Source: Dehalococcoidia bacterium (lineage in GTDB: Bacteria; Chloroflexota; Dehalococcoidia; SZUA-161). From it: a DNA stretch of 8,876 nt. This document shows, one piece after another, positions 1 through 5,500 of this stretch; positions within the stretch are counted from its first letter, which is position 1, and each line of letters begins with the position of its first letter. Position numbers and translations under genes: made by a program. Location: NCBI GenBank assembly GCA_020344295.1, contig CP070819.1, positions 1,851,465 to 1,860,340 of the forward strand, given 5' to 3'. Below the pieces are notes generated by a model. It saw only the letters and a list, made by a program, of their open reading frames with translations. It did no database searches and was not told where the DNA came from.

Positions 1-387
1 CAAGCCTTGGTTCGTAATTACCTGAACGATCTGTGTACGCGTAAAGAGATGCTGTCCCCTATCGTGTTCCAGGGAGGGGTGGCCTTTAACGAAGGGATTG
101 TCCGTGCATTTGAGGAGAGCTTGAATTCTGAAATCATGGTTCCTCTTTATCACGAGGCGATGGGCGCTATTGGAGCGGCGCTTCTAATTCGAGAAGAGAT
201 GTCCCTTAAGGGCAAATCAACTGCTTTTGCGGGGTTCGGGGTGATCGAGGCAAGCTATCGTAATTCGTCTTTCGAATGTGAAGTGTGCACCGATCATTGC
301 GCGGTCGCGCGGATATACAGAAACGATGGGTCCATTGCCCATTGCGGTGGGCGGTGTGACCTGTGGGAGGGTACTGGCAGTGCCTAA
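1..387 (+). CDS. Acyl-CoA dehydratase activase (BadF/HgdC-type ASKHA ATPase), C-terminal part only
   Basis: This is the 3' end of a gene that begins outside the window; the frame is open from base 1 to TAA at 385-387, giving 128 visible residues. The visible part holds the end of the actin-like ATPase fold: the FQGGVAFN nucleotide-site segment (about residues 23-30) and the MGAIGAALL helix (about 54-62), both typical of the BadF/BadG/BcrA/BcrD family. Family members use ATP to drive low-potential electrons into 2-hydroxyacyl-CoA dehydratases or benzoyl-CoA reductases. After the ATPase fold comes a cysteine-rich tail: C93-x2-C96-x3-C100 and C115-x3-C119. Similar cysteines occur where long activases pass into a DUF2229 region, but here the protein stops soon after. 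No dehydratase partner is visible. Its stop codon overlaps the plsX start, so the two are probably co-translated. Family is fairly sure; the substrate system is unknown. Confidence 0.82.
   Translation, partial: QALVRNYLNDLCTRKEMLSPIVFQGGVAFNEGIVRAFEESLNSEIMVPLYHEAMGAIGAALLIREEMSLKGKSTAFAGFGVIEASYRNSSFECEVCTDHCAVARIYRNDGSIAHCGGRCDLWEGTGSA
365..370 (+). promoter_or_regulatory. Ribosome binding site deciding the plsX GTG start
   Basis: GGGAGG sits inside the coding sequence of the upstream activase, 9 nt before GTG at 380. It supports a non-ATG start overlapping the previous stop codon, an arrangement typical of translational coupling. Confidence 0.75.
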
Positions 388-1384
388 ACGTAAAGCATCT
401 GGCAAAGTAACTATAGCTTTGGATGCTATGGGTGGCGATCATGCCCCCGAAGAGATAGTTAAGGGTGCAATCGCCGCAGCTAATGGGACTGATGGCGTAC
501 AGGTTCTGTTGGTAGGGCAGGAAAACGTGGTGCGGGAGGAGTTGGACAGACAGAATTCTACCGGCTGCGTGCTGGATATCGTCCATGCCGATCAGGTAAT
601 AGCCATGGATGAGCGACCTGTAACGGCGGTTAAGGAGAAAAGAGAATCGTCAATCGTCGTTGGGATTGAATTGCTGAAACGTGGTGAGGTGGCTGCATTC
701 GTTTCTGCCGGCAACACGGGAGCGGTGATGACTGCGGCCAGTCTGATGCTGGGCAGAACCAAGGGTATCAACCGTCCTGCTCTGGGTGCGGTTTTCCCCT
801 TTCCTACTGGGCCACTGCTCTGTCTTGACCTTGGAGCTAACTCCGATTGCAAGCCCACATCGCTGGTCCATTTCGCCAAGATGGGTAGTATCTATATGGA
901 GAAGATTTTCGGCATGGAGAGCCCTCGAATCGGTCTGCTCTCGAGCGGTGAGGAGGATACCAAGGGCAGTCAGATGGTCCAGAAGGCACACAGGATGCTT
1001 CGGAAATCCAAGCTCAACTTCATTGGAAATGTTGAGGGTGGGGACATAGGCAGCGGGCGCGCTGATGTAATCGTGACCGACGGCTTCACCGGCAATGTAC
1101 TTCTCAAGCTAGGAGAAGGTCTTGGTGAAATGCTTATCGGCGCGTTGAGAAGGGGTGTGGCTGAGAATCCAAAACTCAAGGAGGCAGCCGAGCTTCTCGA
1201 ACCCACCTTCCAGTCTGTAATTAGCACCCTGGATTATCGGGAATATGGGGGAGCTCTTCTATTCGGCGTCAATGGCAATGTCGTTGTAGCCCACGGTCGC
1301 AGCGATGCCGATGCCATAAAAAACGCAATCAAAACGGCAAAGCGAGAGGTATTACAGGACATAGCTGGAGCCTTCAGGGGCTAG
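380..1384 (+). CDS. plsX: Phosphate acyltransferase PlsX
   Basis: PlsX converts acyl-ACP and phosphate into acyl-phosphate, the donor used by PlsY to start phosphatidic acid synthesis; it acts at the inner face of the membrane. The 334-residue product has the family's usual length and its hallmark segments: ALDAMGGDHAP (residues 13-23), AGNTGA (110-115), SSGEEDTKG (188-196) and VTDGFTGNV (232-240), then the YGGALLFGVNG region near the C-terminus. I chose the GTG at 380 because GGGAGG lies at 365-370 with a 9-nt gap and because the protein then begins about 10 residues before the conserved core; the frame stays open upstream to 278, but that would add residues unlike the family. The start overlaps the stop of the upstream activase by 8 nt. 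No fabD, fabH or plsY is adjacent. Confidence 0.95.
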   Translation: MPKRKASGKVTIALDAMGGDHAPEEIVKGAIAAANGTDGVQVLLVGQENVVREELDRQNSTGCVLDIVHADQVIAMDERPVTAVKEKRESSIVVGIELLKRGEVAAFVSAGNTGAVMTAASLMLGRTKGINRPALGAVFPFPTGPLLCLDLGANSDCKPTSLVHFAKMGSIYMEKIFGMESPRIGLLSSGEEDTKGSQMVQKAHRMLRKSKLNFIGNVEGGDIGSGRADVIVTDGFTGNVLLKLGEGLGEMLIGALRRGVAENPKLKEAAELLEPTFQSVISTLDYREYGGALLFGVNGNVVVAHGRSDADAIKNAIKTAKREVLQDIAGAFRG

Positions 1385-1404
1385 TAAGCCAATATAACCG
1401 TTGC

Positions 1405-1411
1405 GGAGGGG
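1405..1411 (+). promoter_or_regulatory. Ribosome binding site of trxA
   Basis: GGAGGGG ends 4 nt before ATG 1416; counted from the GGAGG core the gap is 6 nt. It lies downstream of the alternative TTG at 1401 and so rules that start out. Confidence 0.75.
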
Positions 1412-1415
1412 ATAT

Positions 1416-1742
1416 ATGGCAGAGCCGCAGCATGTAGATGACAGTAGTTTCAACCAGGTTGTGATAGAGGCTGAGACACCGTTCCTAGTCGATTTCTGGG
1501 CACCATGGTGCAGCCCGTGTCGGGCTATTGCCCCTATTGTTGAGGAATTGGCTGGGGAGTACGAGGGAAAGATAGGATTCGGCAAGGTTAATGTGGATGA
1601 GAACCCGAAGTCGGCGACGGAGTATGGTATCCGCAGCATTCCCACTCTGCTGCTCTTCAAAGACGGTAAGCCAATGACGCAGATTGTGGGGCTCAGGTCT
1701 AAAGCTGATCTTAAGAAACATCTGGATTCTACCCTGAACTGA
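1416..1742 (+). CDS. trxA: Thioredoxin
   Basis: This is a small cytoplasmic dithiol carrier that reduces protein disulfides and is recharged by the thioredoxin reductase encoded next. The 108-residue product has a single thioredoxin fold. The active site is W31-C32-S33-P34-C35, with the preceding FLVDFWAP strand, buried Asp26 and the cis-proline P76 in SIPTLLLF. These positions match the numbering of E. coli Trx1. The one change is Ser in place of the usual Gly between the cysteines, which in general can shift redox potential. The ATG at 1416 is preferred over the in-frame TTG at 1401 because GGAGGGG (1405-1411) lies just upstream of the ATG. The gene follows plsX by 31 nt and is probably on the same transcript. 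Confidence 0.95.
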   Translation: MAEPQHVDDSSFNQVVIEAETPFLVDFWAPWCSPCRAIAPIVEELAGEYEGKIGFGKVNVDENPKSATEYGIRSIPTLLLFKDGKPMTQIVGLRSKADLKKHLDSTLN

Positions 1743-1820
1743 TCACACTTGGCGCTGGTTCCTAATCTCAAGTGAGTCGTGTTCCCCTGGTGATAGTATA
1801 GGGCATTCCTCTGCCCGACT

Positions 1821-1829
1821 TGGTAGAAT
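1821..1829 (+). promoter_or_regulatory. Candidate extended -10 element before trxB
   Basis: TGGTAGAAT matches an extended -10 (TG-N-TAnAAT type) 48 nt upstream of the trxB ATG, inside the only sizeable gap of the plus-strand gene row. No recognisable -35 lies 16-18 nt upstream; extended -10 promoters can do without one. A single motif of this length can arise by chance. Confidence 0.25.
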
Positions 1830-1844
1830 GGGATGGATTCATAT

Positions 1845-1868
1845 CCGTGACCGGTTAGTTTTTCACGG
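1845..1868 (+). promoter_or_regulatory. Hairpin in the trxB leader overlapping its Shine-Dalgarno sequence
   Basis: CCGTGA (1845-1850) pairs with TCACGG (1863-1868) around a 12-nt loop, and a flanking U-G pair could extend the stem. The GGGG at 1867-1870 that serves as the likely ribosome binding site of trxB (7 nt before ATG 1878) is partly inside the stem. It could therefore dampen translation initiation. A smaller hairpin, GGGCA/TGCCC at 1801-1816, lies upstream. Neither is followed by a T run, so neither looks like an intrinsic terminator. Confidence 0.35.
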
Positions 1869-1877
1869 GGTATAGAC

Positions 1878-2801
1878 ATGGACGATTCTTACCAGTTGAT
1901 CATAATTGGTGGCGGGCCTGCTGGGCTTACTGCAGGCATGTACGCGGCGAGATCGAGATTATCCACGCTACTTGTCGAGAGAGGTCTACCCGGCGGCCAG
2001 ATAGTAAATGCGGAGCTTGTCGAGAACTATCCCGGATTCCCGGAGGGCATCTCCGGGGCGGAGCTTGGCTCTTTAATGGAGCAACAGGCCCGGAGATACG
2101 GGCTCGAAATAGCAATGGCAGAGGTTGAGGGCGTTGATGTCACCGGTGAACAGAAAACCGTGCGTACCGGCGAAGGCCATTACGGGGCGACGGCGCTGAT
2201 CATAGCCGGCGGCTCCGAATACAGTAAGCTGGGTGTGCCGGGGGAGGATGAACTCAGGGGAAGGGGTGTGTCTTACTGCGCTACCTGTGACGGGGCCTTC
2301 TTCCGAGATCAGACGATCGCGGTTATCGGAGGAGGTAATGTTGCGCTGAATGACGCCATTTTTCTGACCAGATTCGCATCGAAAGTGATCGTGGTTCATC
2401 GCCGTAATGAGCTTAGAGCTACTAAAATACTTCAAGAGAGAGCCTTTAACCAACCGAAAATCGAATTCCTCTGGGATACGGTGTTAAAGTCAATCGAGGG
2501 AGAAGGCCAGGTCAAGCTCCTGAGGCTGCAGAATGTAAAGACCAGTGTGGAATCCAGCCTGGAGGTTTCAGGCGTCTTTATAGCTGTTGGTCTAAAACCG
2601 AACACAGGCTATCTTGGTGGAGTGCTTGCATTATCTCCAGAAGGCTTTATAGTGGTTAACGAGCAGATGGAAACAGGAGTCCCCGGCGTGTTCGCCGCGG
2701 GAGATATCCGCTGCGGCTCGCCGCAACAGATTTCCTCCGCTGTAGGTGACGGGGCTGTCGCTGCTATAAATGCGGAGAAATACATTTCATCTATCTTATG
2801 A
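1878..2801 (+). CDS. trxB: Thioredoxin-disulfide reductase, FAD-dependent
   Basis: The enzyme passes electrons from NAD(P)H through FAD and a redox disulfide to thioredoxin, here presumably the TrxA encoded 135 nt upstream. The 307-residue product has the low-molecular-weight TrxB layout: FAD-binding GGGPAG (residues 11-16), active-site C134-A-T-C137 followed by Asp138, a pyridine-nucleotide domain with GGG (151-153) and an HRRNELR segment that resembles the 2'-phosphate-binding motif for NADPH, and the C-terminal GVFAAGD FAD segment. Two places depart from the common pattern: after the second glycine triplet the residues are N-V-A-L-N-D-A rather than the usual N/D-T/S-A-x-E-E-A, and the C-terminal Arg-Gln pair that usually follows the GD motif is Gln-Gln. 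The ATG at 1878 starts just before the first FAD strand. Function is confident; cofactor preference should be tested. Confidence 0.93.
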   Translation: MDDSYQLIIIGGGPAGLTAGMYAARSRLSTLLVERGLPGGQIVNAELVENYPGFPEGISGAELGSLMEQQARRYGLEIAMAEVEGVDVTGEQKTVRTGEGHYGATALIIAGGSEYSKLGVPGEDELRGRGVSYCATCDGAFFRDQTIAVIGGGNVALNDAIFLTRFASKVIVVHRRNELRATKILQERAFNQPKIEFLWDTVLKSIEGEGQVKLLRLQNVKTSVESSLEVSGVFIAVGLKPNTGYLGGVLALSPEGFIVVNEQMETGVPGVFAAGDIRCGSPQQISSAVGDGAVAAINAEKYISSIL

Positions 2802-2823
2802 TCAGGAAAGTTGTCTTGCTCAT

Positions 2824-3816
2824 ATGAAGATAAGAAAGATAACCAGACCACCGGTTAGAAGAAGGCGCAGAGCTGGCGCAGCGGATCCTGCTGCGATCGA
2901 GCCCAGTATTAAATCAATCGTCTGGGAAAAGCTGACCTGGATTAATATCGAACAACCCACGGAAGCCGAGACCAGATATCTGGCCGAAAATTATCCCTTC
3001 CATCCCCTCGATCTGGACGACTGCCTGAGCAGGATCCAGTTGCCCAAGATAGACGAATACGAAGACTACTTCTTTATGGTGTTTCATTTCCCCGTATTTA
3101 ATCCCGACGCGCGTGTTACCACGTCCAGCCAAGTTTCCATATTCATTGGTGAGGACTATCTGATTACCCTGCATCAGGGGAATCTCAAGCCGCTGGTGAG
3201 CTTTTTCAAAGCATGTCAGTCGAATGAGAAGGCGCGGCAGGAAGCTATGGGCCGTAGTAGCGGGTATCTGTTGTATCTTGTCCTTGACAGGCTGGTTAAC
3301 TACTGCTTTCCCATACTCAACAAGATCGGTGATAATATCGAGGAAGTGGAAGACCGTATCTTCGGCAACAGGCCAAAAGGGACAGTTGCCGATGTGGCTA
3401 TTATACGGCGCGATATTATTGCCTTCAGACGAATAATCAAGCCGCAAACAGAGGCGGTGGAGACACTGGAGCAGAAAGAGTGGCCCGTGTTCAAAGAGGA
3501 CCCCGAGATCTACTTCGGCGATATCGCGGACCATCTCCGCAAGATCCGTGACACGCGAGAGGACTATAAAGAAGTAGTCGAGGGCCTTAGCGATACGAAT
3601 ACCAACCTGACCTCTTTTCGCACCAACGAGGTTATGCGGGTACTGACAATCATCGCAACGATAATGCTTCCCCTGACGCTCATCGCCAGCATCTACGGGA
3701 TGAACATAAAGCTGCCCCTTGCTGACAGCTCGCTGTCCTTTCCGCTGACGGTATTCATTATGGTCTGCATTATCGTCGGGATGCTGGCTTTCTTCCGTTC
3801 GAGGCGCTGGATCTAG
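2824..3816 (+). CDS. corA: CorA-family magnesium/divalent cation transporter
   Basis: CorA forms a homopentameric inner-membrane channel that admits Mg2+ (also Co2+ and Ni2+ in some members) and is gated by cytoplasmic metal binding. The 330-residue protein has the expected order: a short very basic N-terminus (five Arg in a row near residue 15), a large acidic cytoplasmic domain, a long helical stretch with many charged residues (about 160-270), then two C-terminal membrane segments. The first ends in the family signature Y291-G292-M293-N294, and a short loop leads to the second, which ends in a basic RSRRWI tail. The start is ATG 2824; AGGAAAG at 2804-2810 is a plausible but rather distant (13 nt) ribosome binding site. 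The frame is open farther upstream into trxB, but those residues do not look conserved. It lies 22 nt after trxB and 6 nt before the next gene, so it is probably in one transcript. Confidence 0.93.
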   Translation: MKIRKITRPPVRRRRRAGAADPAAIEPSIKSIVWEKLTWINIEQPTEAETRYLAENYPFHPLDLDDCLSRIQLPKIDEYEDYFFMVFHFPVFNPDARVTTSSQVSIFIGEDYLITLHQGNLKPLVSFFKACQSNEKARQEAMGRSSGYLLYLVLDRLVNYCFPILNKIGDNIEEVEDRIFGNRPKGTVADVAIIRRDIIAFRRIIKPQTEAVETLEQKEWPVFKEDPEIYFGDIADHLRKIRDTREDYKEVVEGLSDTNTNLTSFRTNEVMRVLTIIATIMLPLTLIASIYGMNIKLPLADSSLSFPLTVFIMVCIIVGMLAFFRSRRWI

Positions 3817-3822
3817 AGGGTA

Positions 3823-4524
3823 ATGGTCATCTCGTATCGGTTTCTTGTTATCGCTGCTATCTTCATCACCTGCCTCATTACCGCGAATATCATCGCTGTT
3901 AGGCTTATAACACTGGGGGTTGGGCCATGGAAGCTGGGCGGGCTTGAGCTCCCGGCAGCATTACCTGCAGCTATAATTATCTTTCCCTTGACCTACATTT
4001 TCGGCGATATTCTCACGGAGGTATACGGCTATCGCCAGGCCCGCCGCGTAATCTGGTTGGGATTTCTGTGTAACCTCATAGCCGTAAGCGCCTTCTGGGC
4101 TGCGGGGCGTATTCCTGCCCTTGACACTGATGTGCAGGCAGCCTACGGACTCGTGTTTGATTATGTTCCCAGGATTCTGGCAGCCTCGTTTGTAGCATAT
4201 CTTGCGGGCGAGTTCGCCAATTCCTTCGTGCTGGCCAAGATGAAGATCAAGACCAACGGTCGCTTTCTCTGGTCGCGGACTATCGGCTCAACCATTGTGG
4301 GTCAGGGACTTGATGCTGCGGTTTTCATCGCCATAGCCTTCGGCGGTGTAAAAACCGGTGCATTCCTGGGCAGCATGATCATAACTCACTGGCTTGTTAA
4401 AACACTGTATGAGGTGGCGGCTACCCCTTTCACCTATGCTGTTGTAAACTATCTGAAAAAGACAGAGCGTGTCGATACCTACGACTACGATACCGATTTC
4501 AATCCTCTGCTGGTTACCCGCTAA
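3823..4524 (+). CDS. yhhQ: Queuosine precursor transporter (YhhQ/VUT family)
   Basis: Members of this family import preQ0/preQ1 for queuosine modification of tRNA wobble positions. The 233-residue protein is strongly hydrophobic with about six membrane segments (roughly 5-27, 41-62, 74-97, 113-137, 153-173, 178-204). Family marks are the YIFGDILTEVYGYRQAR segment after the second helix, RTIGSTIVGQGLDAAVF before and in the fifth, and the K-x2-YE-x4-TP-x-TY segment with the C-terminal ...YDxDTDFNPL. ATG 3823 is the only reasonable start because an in-frame TAG lies three codons upstream (3814-3816, the corA stop). Its GAGGG (3816-3820) is unusually close, 2-3 nt from the ATG, so initiation may rely on ribosomes finishing corA. 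No queuosine synthesis gene is visible. Family assignment is strong; the transported substrate is by homology only. Confidence 0.88.
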   Translation: MVISYRFLVIAAIFITCLITANIIAVRLITLGVGPWKLGGLELPAALPAAIIIFPLTYIFGDILTEVYGYRQARRVIWLGFLCNLIAVSAFWAAGRIPALDTDVQAAYGLVFDYVPRILAASFVAYLAGEFANSFVLAKMKIKTNGRFLWSRTIGSTIVGQGLDAAVFIAIAFGGVKTGAFLGSMIITHWLVKTLYEVAATPFTYAVVNYLKKTERVDTYDYDTDFNPLLVTR

Positions 4525-4554
4525 TACCCATTTATATAGAAAGGAAATCGATAG

Positions 4555-5325
4555 ATGGAGATCAGGGTCTTGGGGGCACATAACGTCGAATCTGCAACCA
4601 GCAAGCTGATGTCTTTGCTAGTTGATGATGTTCTCGCAGTGGATGCTGGAGCGCTCACGTCTGGCCTTACTCTGGCAGAACAGGAAAAAGTGAAATCGAT
4701 ACTGCTCACTCACTGCCACTACGATCATGTCAGGGACATCGCTGCTGTAGGGCTCAATACGTCATATTTCGAGAGAAATATCCACGTCTATGGCCAGACC
4801 AGCACGCTCGACGCGATAAGTGCTCATATCCTGAACGGAATTATATATCCTGATTTCACAAGAACCCCAGCTGATAATCCCTCTTTAACCTTTATTCCCC
4901 TCGAGCCTTACGACGACGCTGAAGTCGATGGCTACAAAGTCCTCGCGGTTCCGGTAAAGCACGGGGTTACCTCAGTGGGCTATCAGATCACCTCCAGCGA
5001 TGGAGGCAGTTTCTTCTATAGCGGGGATACTGGGCCTGGATTATCTTCATGCTGGGAGCACGTCTCACCACGGCTGATTTTTATCGATGTGACGCTGCCC
5101 AACAGACTGGAGAAACATGCAGTTGCCTCCAATCACCTCACCCCTCGGTTGATGGGTAAGGAGCTGGCTCTATTCAATAAGGCTAAGGGCTATCTCCCAA
5201 CAGTTGTGCCCATTCACCTCAGCCCGCAGTTCGAGGTCGAGATCAGCGAAGAGCTGGAGCACGTTGCCAAAGAGCTGGGAGCAACCATAACAACTGCCCA
5301 GGAAGATATGAGGCTGACCCTCTAA
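4555..5325 (+). CDS. MBL-fold metallohydrolase, class II cyclic-nucleotide phosphodiesterase-like (COG5212 type)
   Basis: The 256-residue protein is a complete metallo-beta-lactamase-fold hydrolase with two metal sites. The visible ligand set is H53-C-H55-Y-D57-H58, then H136 (VKHG), D158 (SGDTG) and H221 (VPIHLSP), as expected for the family. The N-terminal MEIRVLGAH, the DAGALTSGLTLAEQ segment, the LNGIIYPDFTR stretch and the late SNHLTP motif (around His194) resemble proteins grouped as class II cAMP phosphodiesterases, so cyclic-nucleotide or other phosphodiester hydrolysis is the best guess. Substrate is not established, and many members have never been tested. AAGGA (4541-4545) lies 9 nt before ATG 4555, and the gene follows yhhQ by 30 nt, the last of the plus-strand row. 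No signal peptide is seen, so it is probably cytoplasmic. Confidence 0.8.
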   Translation: MEIRVLGAHNVESATSKLMSLLVDDVLAVDAGALTSGLTLAEQEKVKSILLTHCHYDHVRDIAAVGLNTSYFERNIHVYGQTSTLDAISAHILNGIIYPDFTRTPADNPSLTFIPLEPYDDAEVDGYKVLAVPVKHGVTSVGYQITSSDGGSFFYSGDTGPGLSSCWEHVSPRLIFIDVTLPNRLEKHAVASNHLTPRLMGKELALFNKAKGYLPTVVPIHLSPQFEVEISEELEHVAKELGATITTAQEDMRLTL

Positions 5326-5500
5326 CCATCTATGCGGTTCAGTGTTACTCGGTGTTATACAGTTCAACGCTAAATGTAAGAATTTCTGCGCTTCTTCGTC
5401 GTGTCGGGAGGCACCACGTTGCAATAGTTCAAACACGTTCTATTTAGAAGCCCCTGGTTACAGGCCCTGTATCGCTCCGTTCCTTTAACAAGAGCGCTCA
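5326..5500. other. Intergenic region between convergent genes
   Basis: No gene is supported here. Three 10-nt units stand in tandem at 5340-5369, the first two sharing GTGTTA at 5342-5347 and 5352-5357. Small hairpins are possible: CCTG/CAGG at 5453-5464 and CGCTC/GAGCG at 5473-5496 with a 14-nt loop. None has the strong GC stem plus T run of an intrinsic terminator on either strand, so termination of the two converging transcripts is unexplained. Confidence 0.5.

Noticed and set aside
1743..1877. tRNA or small RNA gene in the trxA-trxB gap
   Set aside because: No T-arm or acceptor-stem pairing of a tRNA could be found, and the only structures are two short hairpins.
1352..1879. Minus-strand open frame of 175 codons across trxA and the gap before trxB
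   Set aside because: Mostly antisense to trxA; low-complexity translation with no family features.
2914..3534. Long minus-strand open frame (206 codons) opposite corA
   Set aside because: It lies entirely antisense to a clear CorA gene with complete family motifs, and its translation shows no recognisable domain.
5170..5436. Minus-strand open frame of 88 codons covering part of the convergent gap
   Set aside because: Its 5' part falls in the gap but most lies antisense to the MBL gene; no ribosome binding site or domain supports it.
5453..5496. Hairpins CCTG/CAGG and CGCTC/GAGCG as terminators of the converging genes
   Set aside because: Stems are only 4-5 bp and neither is followed by a T run on either strand.
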